The notes: generated from the letters alone by a model not told the origin. Positions 8,009-16,248 are shown, counted from the first letter of the stretch. The stretch is 23,622 nt of DNA from Maribacter sp. (GCA_018679695.1 JAHHKH010000083.1:1-23622), one strand, 5' to 3'. A program made the numbers and translations.

Positions 8009-9502
8009 TTATTTTAATTGAAATTCAGGTTCTCTTGCTAAATATTGAAGTAGTAAATACACTTGGAATGGAGCTTGTGGCCAAATTGCCAAGGTCCATG
8101 AAGGGGTTGTGCCGCCTTCATAATAGGTTTCATCAATATCACTTCTGAAAACGGCGAAAGCTTTTTCGTAGTCCGGTTCCGTAAGAAGTCCTTTCGGTAG
8201 CACAAAATCAATAATAGGTCGAGCTATAACATCGGGATTATTACTTGTTAAACCATCATTTCCCGTTATGGCCAAACCGAAAGCCCTAAATTGCTCATTA
8301 TCGGCCTGATAAAAATTTTCGATTATCGATTCTATAGTCAACCAACGACCAATGATAAAGTTGGTATTGATCCATGTTCGGTCTCTTTGCCAACCCGCAA
8401 CATCAAATGGGTCGAACAATCGTTGGCTGAGCAGTCCACTATAGTTGACCATTTCAGAAACATTGGTGTCATTATAGCTAAACCCGGATTCCTTTAAAAA
8501 ATTAAAGTACATATCAAACGGACTTTTAATTATAACACCAATAGCTTCGTCATCAAAAAAGTGCTGACTTTTGAAAAGTTGTGATAGGACAGGGGCAAGT
8601 TCAAAATTGTTTGCAACAAAAGTATTTGCCATGCCATCTATTATGGTTTGGGCATTGTTCGCTGCATCCTTGGAATCAGGATGTACAAAGAATTCATATA
8701 GTTTCCTTGAAATAAATTGGGCGATTTCATTGGGTCGCTGTTGAAACAAGATGTCAATAACATCATCATAACCCCAATTACCGGTCTGACCTAGAATGGT
8801 TTTACTGCCGGCATCGAATCGCTCAGGATTGAAAGCAACAGCTTCACAACCTAATTCACCGCGTTCAACATAACCGGTAAGGGCCTTAGCGGTTTCAATG
8901 ATATCCATTTCAGTATATCCATTACCATCCCCTAAGGTAAACAGTTCGTACAATTCCCTGGCATAATTTTCATTAGGATTGTTACCATTATTATATACCC
9001 CATCCAAATAGTAGAGCATTGCACTGGTCAATCCGATTTCGCTGACAAAGGTCTTGAAATTGCCAATACTATTTCTCTGTAGGCAATTGATATAATAATA
9101 AAGGAATGAGTTACAATCGTAAACATCGATTTCTGTAACAAAATGATTACTCCAGAAAAAACTCAGTCTTTCCCGTAGATTGTTTGACAACATCCCATTG
9201 GCATAAGCAAGTCTCCATTCTTCGAGCTGGGCACGGCGTAATTGTCTGGCTGCATCATCGTCCGCAGGATAGTTGCTATTGTTCCAATCTGCCCAAGTAG
9301 GTGCAGGGGTTGGGGCCATGTTAATGGCCTGATTAATAAGATTGTCGACCAGGGCACCCGCGGATAATCCAACGGCTTGATCTATAGTCTCTATTGAGGC
9401 GCTAAACCCCAATCTTCGGTACAAATGCGCTGCCCTGGTTCTGTCCAAGGGCGTTGTGTACGGCGCTAATGTAGAGGTGTTACAATTAACGAAGTATTCC
9501 AT
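8009..9502 (-). CDS. DUF1800 family protein
   Basis: A 497-residue member of DUF1800, a family of unknown biochemistry usually encoded next to a DUF1501 gene, as here. Signatures are AAHLYRRLGFSAS (24-36), LRERLSFFWSNHF (109-121) and NENYARELYELFTLGDG (177-193), followed by YTEMDIIETAKALTGY (196-211); the long helical character fits the family. The N-terminus (MEYFVNCNTSTLAPYTTPLD) is polar and shows no Sec, Tat or lipoprotein signal, and an in-frame TGA lies upstream, so an extended start carrying a signal is excluded. Because the partner protein carries a Tat signal, export as a bound passenger is a reasonable inference, though a cytoplasmic location cannot be ruled out. It is the first gene of the unit; no exact TAnnTTTG box lies before it. 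Confidence 0.92.
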   Translation of the reverse strand: MEYFVNCNTSTLAPYTTPLDRTRAAHLYRRLGFSASIETIDQAVGLSAGALVDNLINQAINMAPTPAPTWADWNNSNYPADDDAARQLRRAQLEEWRLAYANGMLSNNLRERLSFFWSNHFVTEIDVYDCNSFLYYYINCLQRNSIGNFKTFVSEIGLTSAMLYYLDGVYNNGNNPNENYARELYELFTLGDGNGYTEMDIIETAKALTGYVERGELGCEAVAFNPERFDAGSKTILGQTGNWGYDDVIDILFQQRPNEIAQFISRKLYEFFVHPDSKDAANNAQTIIDGMANTFVANNFELAPVLSQLFKSQHFFDDEAIGVIIKSPFDMYFNFLKESGFSYNDTNVSEMVNYSGLLSQRLFDPFDVAGWQRDRTWINTNFIIGRWLTIESIIENFYQADNEQFRAFGLAITGNDGLTSNNPDVIARPIIDFVLPKGLLTEPDYEKAFAVFRSDIDETYYEGGTTPSWTLAIWPQAPFQVYLLLQYLAREPEFQLK

Positions 9503-9698
9503 AGTAATTTTAGGCTTTAAGAACGTTCATGTGCGTAGGGGGCAAATTCTTAACGTCTAAACGATTTGGATATTATGTAATTCCAATTATTTTCGTTGTT
9601 ATGCAGTCCAATGTACGTCGTTATGATGAAAAGTGACGTTTAAGCACTTGATTTTTCGATGAAATGCATGTTTTTAGCTTTATTTTATAAATCAAAAT
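9503..9698. promoter_or_regulatory. Divergent intergenic region with clustered ACGT motifs
   Basis: This 196-base spacer lies between the start codons of the DUF1800 gene (minus) and the yraN-like gene (plus) and must hold promoters for both. ACGT occurs four times: in the palindrome GAACGTTC (9521-9528), in AACGTC (9552-9557), in TACGTC (9614-9619) and inverted as GACGTT (9635-9640). The last two form an inverted pair ACGTC-N15-GACGT. TAGCTTTA at 9675-9682 is a one-mismatch -7 box, 16 bases before the yraN start. No complete promoter with a -33 box is visible for either direction. A regulator site is only a suggestion. Confidence 0.3.
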
Positions 9699-10058
9699 AT
9701 GGGAAGACATAATGAATTTGGAAAGGAAGGGGAGCAGATTGCAGTGGATTTTCTGATTAATAAGGGATATACGATCAAATACAGGAATTATAGGTATTTG
9801 AAATCCGAAATTGACATTATTGCCCAAAAGGATGATGTCTTGGCCATAATTGAAGTAAGATCTAGAAGTACCAGTTTTATCGAGAATATTGCCGAAACCA
9901 TCACTAAAAAAAAGATAAGCTTGCTTGTTTTGGGAGCCGACCACTATGTCACCGAAAATAATCTTGATGTTGAGGTACGGTTTGATGTGATCACCATACT
10001 AAAAAATCCCAAGGTCTTGGAGATTGAACACCTGGAAAATGCCTTCTATCACTTTTGA
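9699..10058 (+). CDS. yraN: YraN/UPF0102 family nuclease-fold protein
   Basis: A 119-residue protein of the UPF0102 (YraN) family, which adopts a small restriction-endonuclease-like fold and is presumed to act on nucleic acid in the cytoplasm. Family features are the N-terminal GKEGEQIAVDFLINKGY (8-24), RNYRY (29-33), and the PD-(D/E)xK-like core E37-I-D39 followed by IIEVRSR (50-56). In the core the usual ExK lysine is arginine here (E52-V-R54). The segment after the core (KKKISLLVLGADHYV, then DVEVRFDVITI) matches the C-terminal helix and strand of the family. Length is typical. The ATG at 9699 is well placed before the conserved GRHNEFGKEGE. Catalytic activity has not been shown for most family members, and the Lys-to-Arg change makes it less certain in this one. 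Confidence 0.88.
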   Translation: MGRHNEFGKEGEQIAVDFLINKGYTIKYRNYRYLKSEIDIIAQKDDVLAIIEVRSRSTSFIENIAETITKKKISLLVLGADHYVTENNLDVEVRFDVITILKNPKVLEIEHLENAFYHF

Positions 10059-10074
10059 TTTTAATTTTCTACAA

Positions 10075-10106
10075 TTTGTTTTATTTATAACAATTTGTTA
10101 ATTTTG
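10075..10106 (+). promoter_or_regulatory. Predicted promoter of the ACT-module gene
   Basis: TTTG (10075-10078), a 20-base spacer and TAATTTTG (10099-10106) match the Bacteroidota -33/-7 consensus exactly. The ATG at 10124 begins 17 bases after the -7 box, giving a predicted leader of only about ten bases. The site lies wholly in the 65-base gap after yraN, so the ACT-module gene can be transcribed independently. Confidence 0.7.
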
Positions 10107-10123
10107 ATAACAATTGATTCTGT

Positions 10124-10783
10124 ATGAAAACAATATCATCGGTAGTTGAGCAATACATAAAGAAGAAACCTTTTCTTCAAAGTGCCCTTGCCCAGGGCAT
10201 TATTAATCTAACTTCACTTTCAAGAATTATAAAACCTGAAATTGAAGAGCAATTGGGCAAGGACATACGTAATGGTGCAATCGTAATGGCGTTGAAGCGA
10301 TTGTCTGATGATCTCGAATTCAGGGCCACCCATAAAATCATCAAAGTCTTAAAGAACATCGGTGAAATTACGGTGCGCTCCTCGCTCACCGATTATACTT
10401 TTTTGGCTTCTGATACCATTCTTTCCCAGCAGGCAAAATTATTGGAGGAAATCAATGCCAATCAAGATGTATTTTATACCTCTTCAAGAGGTGTGAATGA
10501 AATAAATATTGTCATCAGCAATGTTATGGACAGTACTGTGGAACATCTGTTCCAATCGGAGCAATGTACCCAAAAAGCCGAAAATCTTTCCTCAATTACT
10601 GTTAAGCTCCCGGCCGAGAATGTTTCGGTACCGGGTATTTATTATTTTATTTTCCAGCGACTGGCTTGGGAGGGTATTGTTCTCTATGAAGTTATTTCAA
10701 CTACAAACGAGTTCACCATTATCGTAAACGATGATCATGTTGATATCGCATTTAAAACGATAAAGGACTTAAAGACACTATAG
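10124..10783 (+). CDS. ACT-domain regulatory-type protein (no kinase domain)
   Basis: A 219-residue cytoplasmic protein. The N-terminal part (about 1-75) is helical and resembles a small helix-turn-helix unit (KKPFLQSALAQGIINLTSLS, then GAIVMALKRL). Two ACT-like modules follow: about 82-150 (EITVRSSLTDYTFLASD, then GVNEINIVIS at 123-132) and about 155-215 (SSITVKLPAENVSVPGIYYF, AWEGIVLYEVISTTNEFTIIV). The VPGIYYFIFQRLAWEGI pattern is the strand-helix portion typical of ACT folds that bind amino acids. From memory, relatives in flavobacteria are often labelled aspartate kinase because of the ACT match, but no amino-acid-kinase motifs (KFGG, GRGGSD) are present. A role as an amino-acid-sensing regulator is inference. 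It ends 6 bases from the end of the convergent thioredoxin gene and has its own promoter. Confidence 0.8.
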   Translation: MKTISSVVEQYIKKKPFLQSALAQGIINLTSLSRIIKPEIEEQLGKDIRNGAIVMALKRLSDDLEFRATHKIIKVLKNIGEITVRSSLTDYTFLASDTILSQQAKLLEEINANQDVFYTSSRGVNEINIVISNVMDSTVEHLFQSEQCTQKAENLSSITVKLPAENVSVPGIYYFIFQRLAWEGIVLYEVISTTNEFTIIVNDDHVDIAFKTIKDLKTL

Positions 10784-10789
10784 GAACTA

Positions 10790-12112
10790 TTATCTGTTCT
10801 CTAAATATTCAATGACTTCCTTATCGTTTGCAGGTTTGGCAACGAACTTTTTATCCTTGTCCAATATAAAATAGGTAGGTGTTTGATCAATCGCATAAAG
10901 GTCAGCATATTCACTTTCCCATTTGCCTAGAGCGATGACATGTTCAAAGCGAGGCATTCTTGATGATTCTGCTTTCCAAGTAAGATTGTCCTCCTCAAGT
11001 CCTATGGCAATCACCTGTACCCTTTCAATATTTTTTAATTTGCTATGTAACGCAGGCAATTCACGGATACAGTGGCTACAGCTGCTGCTCCAAAAAACAA
11101 GAACATAATTTTCCGCTCCTTCGAGTTTACTTAGTTCGTTTCTTTTATCGTTTTGACCCCATTTGATATTTGGTGCAATGGCTCCTAAGCGTAATCGATT
11201 ATGTACCTCGATTTGGTTATATATTTCCTGATAATCGGCATCTGTGACCAATTTCCTTAAATACCTATTATAAATATAGTCCGATGTAATGTCATAACCA
11301 TTGGCGGCCGCCTGTACCCACAAGGTGTAAAAGAGATGCACCTTGTACTTGACATCCACATTTGCTATCTTTTCGTTCACCGTATCAACATTGCTAATTA
11401 TGGCTGCCTGTCTCTCTTCTTGGCTTTGGGTTTCCAAGGGAAGTGCCGTGAACACATAATTGGCCAATTTGTCGGTCAAAAAACCGGAAGCCTGTAAAAT
11501 CTCATTGTTCAATTCCAATGTTTTGAAGTAATTATTCTTTCTATTATTGACATATTGGAAAACCGACTCATAATTCGAAGGGATGTACGGTTTGTTGGCT
11601 TTCACAAAATTATGTACGAGCATTCCCAACGTTTTTTCTTCATATGTTTTCTGGGTTTTTTCCAGTTGCCTCGTTATGTTCACGTAATCTTTTACTTCGG
11701 TGTTTTCGTTGGTATAAAAACGCGTAATTTGTTGTTCGAGAACACTGATGTTTTTAAAATAGGAATTGAAAAGTTTATTCTCTTCCGAATTGATAAAAGA
11801 GATCCCTTCATTAGCATTGAAAGCTAGTTCTATACTTTCTTCCCCATTGTAGATGACATCAAAATAAAACTCTTCTTGCGGCACAGCGTAGACCAATCTA
11901 TAGGTTCCCGGTAAGGCGTTTTCAGGGATTTGAAGGGTAAACTTTCCATCGTTGATCGCGGTATCTGCAATATAGTTTTGCGTACCAGGCTTCAGATAAT
12001 AGGCGATCAACCAGGTATAATCCTTGGCTGGCATAAAGGTTCCCGAAATGGAATGCTGGGCTTGCAAACCATATGCGAGGAGCAAAATGAAAATAAAAAC
12101 AGATTTTTTCAT
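10790..12112 (-). CDS. Secreted TlpA-like thioredoxin-fold protein
   Basis: A 440-residue exported protein. Residues 1-19 (MKKSVFIFILLLAYGLQAQ) form a Sec signal peptide with no lipobox cysteine, so it is probably soluble in the periplasm. Residues about 20-105 look like the beta-rich DUF4369-type domain common in Bacteroidota TlpA proteins, followed by a helical middle. The thioredoxin domain begins near GAIAPNIKW (310-318) and carries a C345-S-H-C348 redox motif in VLVFWSSSCSHC, with the cis-proline at 412 (DQTPTYFI). The likely role is thiol-disulphide exchange in the cell envelope, such as reducing disulphides or handling stress; the partner is unknown. A longer frame from a TTG at 12172 overlaps the mfd stop, but the ATG at 12112 is chosen because it starts the signal peptide exactly and lies 14 bases after a promoter-like sequence. 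Confidence 0.92.
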   Translation of the reverse strand: MKKSVFIFILLLAYGLQAQHSISGTFMPAKDYTWLIAYYLKPGTQNYIADTAINDGKFTLQIPENALPGTYRLVYAVPQEEFYFDVIYNGEESIELAFNANEGISFINSEENKLFNSYFKNISVLEQQITRFYTNENTEVKDYVNITRQLEKTQKTYEEKTLGMLVHNFVKANKPYIPSNYESVFQYVNNRKNNYFKTLELNNEILQASGFLTDKLANYVFTALPLETQSQEERQAAIISNVDTVNEKIANVDVKYKVHLFYTLWVQAAANGYDITSDYIYNRYLRKLVTDADYQEIYNQIEVHNRLRLGAIAPNIKWGQNDKRNELSKLEGAENYVLVFWSSSCSHCIRELPALHSKLKNIERVQVIAIGLEEDNLTWKAESSRMPRFEHVIALGKWESEYADLYAIDQTPTYFILDKDKKFVAKPANDKEVIEYLENR

Positions 12113-12126
12113 AATAGTAATGTTTT

Positions 12127-12158
12127 CAAAAATAGTACCAAACCTATGAAGTAACAAT
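12127..12158 (-). promoter_or_regulatory. Predicted promoter of the TlpA-like gene
   Basis: On the minus strand ATTG (12158 to 12155) and TATTTTTG (12134 to 12127), separated by exactly 20 bases, match the Bacteroidota -33/-7 consensus; the -7 box is exact. The ATG at 12112 begins 14 bases after the -7 box. The site fits in the 56-base gap after mfd. It supports the ATG start, because the TTG alternative at 12172 lies upstream of the promoter. Confidence 0.65.
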
Positions 12159-12168
12159 CTACCCATAA

Positions 12169-15100
12169 TCAAAAACTGACCTGTTCTGTTTTATAAAGAG
12201 GGCGGAATGCTTGCAAAGCTTCCTCCACCGAATTGATATTATCAAAGGTCAGCAGTAATCGAAGTCCGTTTCGAGTTTGCTTTTCTTTCATTTTACAGAT
12301 ATTGGCATGGGTCTGTACAAATTGCAGGACTTCGGTAAAGGTTTCACTTTGATAAAAGGCAGATTCTTGATCCGCAATAAAATAGCCAATCAATTTGCCT
12401 TTTTTCATAACTACTTTTTCAAGACCAATACTGCTCGCTATCCATTTTATGCGAACAGAGTTCAAAAGATCAACAACCTGCGTGGGTAATTCCCCAAAAC
12501 GGTCTATCAATTCTGACTCGAATTTTTGTAAAGCCTCTTCCTCTTTGATAGAATTCAATTCTGTATACAGATTTAGCCTTTCAGTAATATTGTTGATGTA
12601 ATCGTCAGGGAACAAGAGTTCAAAATCAGAATCGATCTGGGTGTCCTTAACAAATACCCTGTCATGGGGCCCTTCGACCTCATCATATAATTCCTTAAAC
12701 TCATTTTCCTTTAGCTCCTCTATGGCCTCGGCCAAGATTTTTTGATAGGTATCAAAACCAATTTCATTTATGAATCCGCTCTGTTCTCCACCCAAGAGAT
12801 CCCCGGCACCTCGTATTTCAAGATCTTTCATTGCTATATTGAATCCACTTCCCAGCTCTGTAAACTGCTCCAAAGCCTGGATCCTTTTTCGTGCTTCATG
12901 GGTCATAACGTCAAAAGGCGGGGTTATAAAATAGCAAAATGCCTTTTTGTTACTACGACCAACACGCCCCCGCATTTGGTGCAAATCACTGAGTCCAAAA
13001 TTATTGGCATTATTAATGAAAATGGTATTGGCATTCGTGACATCCAAACCACTCTCAACGATTGTAGTCGAGACCAGAACATCGAATTCACCGTTCATAA
13101 AGGCGAGCATCAGGGTTTCGAGTTTTTTTCCTTCCATTCGACCATGACCTATACCTATTTTGGCATCGGGTACCAATCGTTGGATCATACCAGCAACTTC
13201 CTTGATATTTTCTATGCGATTGTGAATAAAGAAAATTTGTCCACCTCGCTGTATTTCGTAGGTTATGGCATCGCGAATGGTTTCCTCATTAAATCTGATG
13301 ACATGACTTTCAATGGGATAGCGGTTGGGTGGTGGGGTATTGATTACCGAAAGGTCCCGTGCTGCCATTAAACTAAATTGTAGTGTCCGCGGTATTGGGG
13401 TTGCAGTTAAAGTAAGTACGTCGACATTCTCTTTGATCGATTTTAATTTATCCTTTACCGCTACCCCGAATTTTTGTTCTTCATCAACGATCAATAAACC
13501 CAGGTCCCTGAATTTGACGTTTTTGTTCACAAGTTGATGGGTGCCAATAATAATATCCACTTTCCCATTTTCCAAATTCGCCAAGGTATCCTTTTTTTCC
13601 TTTGTCGTTCTGAACCGATTGAGGTAATCAACAGTGACTGGCATTTCCTTTAGACGTTCGCTAAAGGTCCTTTTGTGCTGAAAAGCCAAAATCGTTGTGG
13701 GTACCAACACGGCTACCTGCTTTCCATTCTCCACGGCCTTGAAAGCCGCACGTATGGCAACTTCGGTTTTGCCAAAACCTACATCGCCACAAACCAGACG
13801 ATCCATGGGCCGTTCACTCTCCATGTCTTTTTTAATATCCTCGGTGGCCTTGCTTTGATCTGGGGTGTCTTCAAAGATAAAGGATGCTTCCAGCTCCAAT
13901 TGTAAATAACTGTCAGGGGTGTATTGAAAGCCTTTTTCCAGTCTTCGTTTTGCATAAACCTTAATGAGATCAAAGGCAATTTTCTTGACCCGCGATTTGG
14001 TCTTCTGTTTTAATTTCTTCCATGCCGCAGAACCCAATTTATAAATCTTGGGAACGGCGCCATCCTTACCATTGAATTTTGAAATTTTATGCAGCGAATG
14101 AATGCTAACATAAAGAATATCGCGATCCCCATACATAAGTTTTATAGCTTCCTGTTTTTTGCCCTCCACCTCTATTTTTTGAAGACCGCCAAATTTTCCA
14201 ATTCCATGATCAATATGGGTCACATAATCCCCAACATCCAATTTGTTGAGCTCTTTAAGGGTAATAGCCTGCTTTTTGGCATAACCGTTCTTAAGATGGA
14301 ATTTGTGGTAGCGTTCAAAAATCTGATGGTCTGTATAGCACACCAATTTTAGGTCATCATCTATAAATCCTTCATAGATAGGTAAGACCAAGGTCGAATA
14401 TGCAATGTCTTCGTCTACCTCGTCAAAAATATCATGAAAGCGTTTGGCCTGTTGTTCCGAGGCACAGAAGATATAATTGGTATACCCTTTTTGGCTATTT
14501 TCCTTGAGATTGGCAATCAATAAATCGAACTTTTTATTGAAAGCAGGTTGCGGTTTGGTTCTAAAGGAAATCCCATCGATTTGCGAAGTCTTCAAAGCTT
14601 CATTGGAACCGTTGATATAGACCAAACAATATTCCTGCAACTGTGACTTTAATAATTGGGAGTTCACAAATAGTGCACCAGGGTCAGCATGTTTTACATT
14701 CTGGGATAACATTTTGAATGATTCTTCGGCCTTTTTGAAAAATGAGTCCAAACGGCTGTAGAGCAAATCAGGATTCTTTATAAAGACAATGGTCTTTGGG
14801 GAAATATACTTAAGGAAACTCTCTCGCGTCTCATTCAAGAACTTGTTCTCTACATTGGGTATTATTCTAATTCGGGTAACCTTATCGGTTGATAATTGGG
14901 TTTCGACATCGAAGGTACGAATGCTGTCTACCTCGTCACCGAAGAACTCTAAACGATAGGGCTCATCATGGGAGAAAGAAAATACATCGACTATGCCGCC
15001 GCGTACCGAAAATTCGCCAGGTTCGGTTACGAAATCGACCCGTTTGAACTGGTATTCAAAAAGCACCTCATTAAGAAAATCCAACGAAAGCGAATCATCT

Positions 15101-15561
15101 ACTTTTATTTTTAATGTGTTCTTATCAAGCTCTTTTCTGGTGACTACTTTTTCAAATAACGCATCGGGATAAGTAACAATCAGTGCTGGTTTTTTTCGCG
15201 AGTTAATGCGGTTCAATACCTCTGCCCTGAGCAATACATTAGCGTTATCGGTTTCTTCAATTTGGTAGGGTCTTCGATAGCTCCCAGGATAGAACAATAC
15301 ATCTTTCTCACCCACAAGCAGCTCAAGATCATTGAGGTAATAGGCTGCTTCTTCCTTATCATTGAAAATCAATAGGTAGGGGAACTCTGAATTCTTGAAA
15401 ACAGTTGAAATAACAAAGGAAAGGGCAGAACCTGTTAGGCCCTTTAAAGCAATTCCGTTGCCTTTAGTAGCGTTGGGAATTTGGGTTTGGGCAATAGCCG
15501 TCTGCAGTTTCCGTGTTGGCGGAGACTGTGCAAACAGTTGTTGGATCGTAGATTTGGTCAA
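12169..15561 (-). CDS. mfd: Transcription-repair coupling factor Mfd
   Basis: An ATP-driven DNA translocase that removes stalled RNA polymerase from lesions and recruits UvrA for excision repair. Numbered from the TTG at 15561 it has 1130 residues, the usual flavobacterial size. Domains in order: UvrB-like N-terminal module (about 40-330), RNA-polymerase-interacting Tudor-like domain (from about 444, GDYVTHIDHGIGKFGG), superfamily 2 motor with Walker A GDVGFGKTE (592-600), DEEQ box (693-696) and LTATPIPRTL, a second RecA lobe with QMRGRVGRS, and a C-terminal TRCF domain. No ATG exists near the N-terminus: candidates are TTG at 15579 and TTG at 15561. The first lies within a perfect promoter -7 box (15577-15584) and could not be on its transcript, so the second is preferred; if transcription came only from upstream, TTG 15579 would give 1136 residues. 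Confidence 0.95.
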   Translation of the reverse strand: MTKSTIQQLFAQSPPTRKLQTAIAQTQIPNATKGNGIALKGLTGSALSFVISTVFKNSEFPYLLIFNDKEEAAYYLNDLELLVGEKDVLFYPGSYRRPYQIEETDNANVLLRAEVLNRINSRKKPALIVTYPDALFEKVVTRKELDKNTLKIKVDDSLSLDFLNEVLFEYQFKRVDFVTEPGEFSVRGGIVDVFSFSHDEPYRLEFFGDEVDSIRTFDVETQLSTDKVTRIRIIPNVENKFLNETRESFLKYISPKTIVFIKNPDLLYSRLDSFFKKAEESFKMLSQNVKHADPGALFVNSQLLKSQLQEYCLVYINGSNEALKTSQIDGISFRTKPQPAFNKKFDLLIANLKENSQKGYTNYIFCASEQQAKRFHDIFDEVDEDIAYSTLVLPIYEGFIDDDLKLVCYTDHQIFERYHKFHLKNGYAKKQAITLKELNKLDVGDYVTHIDHGIGKFGGLQKIEVEGKKQEAIKLMYGDRDILYVSIHSLHKISKFNGKDGAVPKIYKLGSAAWKKLKQKTKSRVKKIAFDLIKVYAKRRLEKGFQYTPDSYLQLELEASFIFEDTPDQSKATEDIKKDMESERPMDRLVCGDVGFGKTEVAIRAAFKAVENGKQVAVLVPTTILAFQHKRTFSERLKEMPVTVDYLNRFRTTKEKKDTLANLENGKVDIIIGTHQLVNKNVKFRDLGLLIVDEEQKFGVAVKDKLKSIKENVDVLTLTATPIPRTLQFSLMAARDLSVINTPPPNRYPIESHVIRFNEETIRDAITYEIQRGGQIFFIHNRIENIKEVAGMIQRLVPDAKIGIGHGRMEGKKLETLMLAFMNGEFDVLVSTTIVESGLDVTNANTIFINNANNFGLSDLHQMRGRVGRSNKKAFCYFITPPFDVMTHEARKRIQALEQFTELGSGFNIAMKDLEIRGAGDLLGGEQSGFINEIGFDTYQKILAEAIEELKENEFKELYDEVEGPHDRVFVKDTQIDSDFELLFPDDYINNITERLNLYTELNSIKEEEALQKFESELIDRFGELPTQVVDLLNSVRIKWIASSIGLEKVVMKKGKLIGYFIADQESAFYQSETFTEVLQFVQTHANICKMKEKQTRNGLRLLLTFDNINSVEEALQAFRPLYKTEQVSF

Positions 15562-15576
15562 CCCTGGAATTTTGTG

Positions 15577-15608
15577 CAAATATAGGTTGAAGCAAATCCT
15601 AACCCAAA
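15577..15608 (-). promoter_or_regulatory. Predicted promoter of mfd
   Basis: On the minus strand TTTG (15608 to 15605), 20 bases, and TATATTTG (15584 to 15577) match the Bacteroidota consensus at every specified base. It lies in the short gap after the pdeM stop and overlaps the first possible mfd start codon (TTG 15579-15577). The TTG at 15561 begins 15 bases after the -7 box, within the 14-21 base range of the other promoters here. Confidence 0.7.
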
Positions 15609-15615
15609 AGAAGGA

Positions 15616-16248
15616 TTATATTTTTATGACCATACCTTCAGCAATAGCATAGGCCTCGTCCTGTTTTTTAAGTTTTAGGGTATATGAACCCGTGAATTTG
15701 CCAAATGCGGGAAGGATCAGCTGATCTTTGCTTTTAAAAAAGCAGGGCAACCGAATCGATTGCTTTCCCTGGCCACGTAATTTGACAGCTGGATGTATGT
15801 GCCCACAAAGGTTGAAAAAACCCTCACGTTTTTCAGGATGATGGGTAAACAAGAATTTACCAATAACAAGTTCGTCTAGAATTTGAATGCCTAAAGACTC
15901 ATATTTTAAGGGCGAAATAATATCGTGGTTTCCATGGATCAAAACAATCTGCTTTTTTTCTTTTGACACCCACTTCTCAAAATAGCACCATTCGCTGTTT
16001 AGATATGAATGAAATAAATCGCCCAAGAAATAGATATTTTTCGGGTTAAAATAATAAACAACCTCATCCAATATCCTAAAATTTTCACCAATGGCATTTT
16101 GGGGTACTGCAGAACCGAATTTTCTGAAGTGACTTACCTTTCCCAAATGCACATCACTGATAAGAAGTGCCGATTGCTCTTCCCAAAACATGGTCCCGGA
16201 TGGGTGCATGGTGAAGTTCTGATTTTGAATTTGGAGGTCTTGGGTCAT
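15616..16248 (-). CDS. pdeM: Ligase-associated DNA damage response phosphoesterase PdeM
   Basis: A 210-residue calcineurin-like metallophosphoesterase of the ligase-associated PdeM type, expected to hydrolyse phosphodiesters during DNA repair in the cytoplasm. The two-metal motifs are complete: D32-V-H34-L-G, G76-D77-L-F-H80, G106-N107-H108-D109, H136-H137 and G149-H150-I-H152. The region around HLGKVSHFRKFG and the GHIHPAVKLRG segment are typical of this subfamily. It begins 4 bases after the helicase stop codon on the same strand, the arrangement usual for the ligase-associated repair cassette. The DNA ligase and the exonuclease of that cassette are not adjacent here. mfd follows 54 bases downstream, counting from its preferred start. 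Confidence 0.92.
   Translation of the reverse strand: MTQDLQIQNQNFTMHPSGTMFWEEQSALLISDVHLGKVSHFRKFGSAVPQNAIGENFRILDEVVYYFNPKNIYFLGDLFHSYLNSEWCYFEKWVSKEKKQIVLIHGNHDIISPLKYESLGIQILDELVIGKFLFTHHPEKREGFFNLCGHIHPAVKLRGQGKQSIRLPCFFKSKDQLILPAFGKFTGSYTLKLKKQDEAYAIAEGMVIKI

Noticed and set aside
12113..12172. An N-terminal extension of the TlpA-like protein from TTG 12172
   Set aside because: It would place 20 residues before a clear signal peptide, and a promoter-like sequence lies inside the extension.
12742..13371. A 209-codon open frame on the plus strand
   Set aside because: It lies entirely opposite the motor domain of mfd, whose protein is conserved throughout; the antisense product has no recognisable domain.
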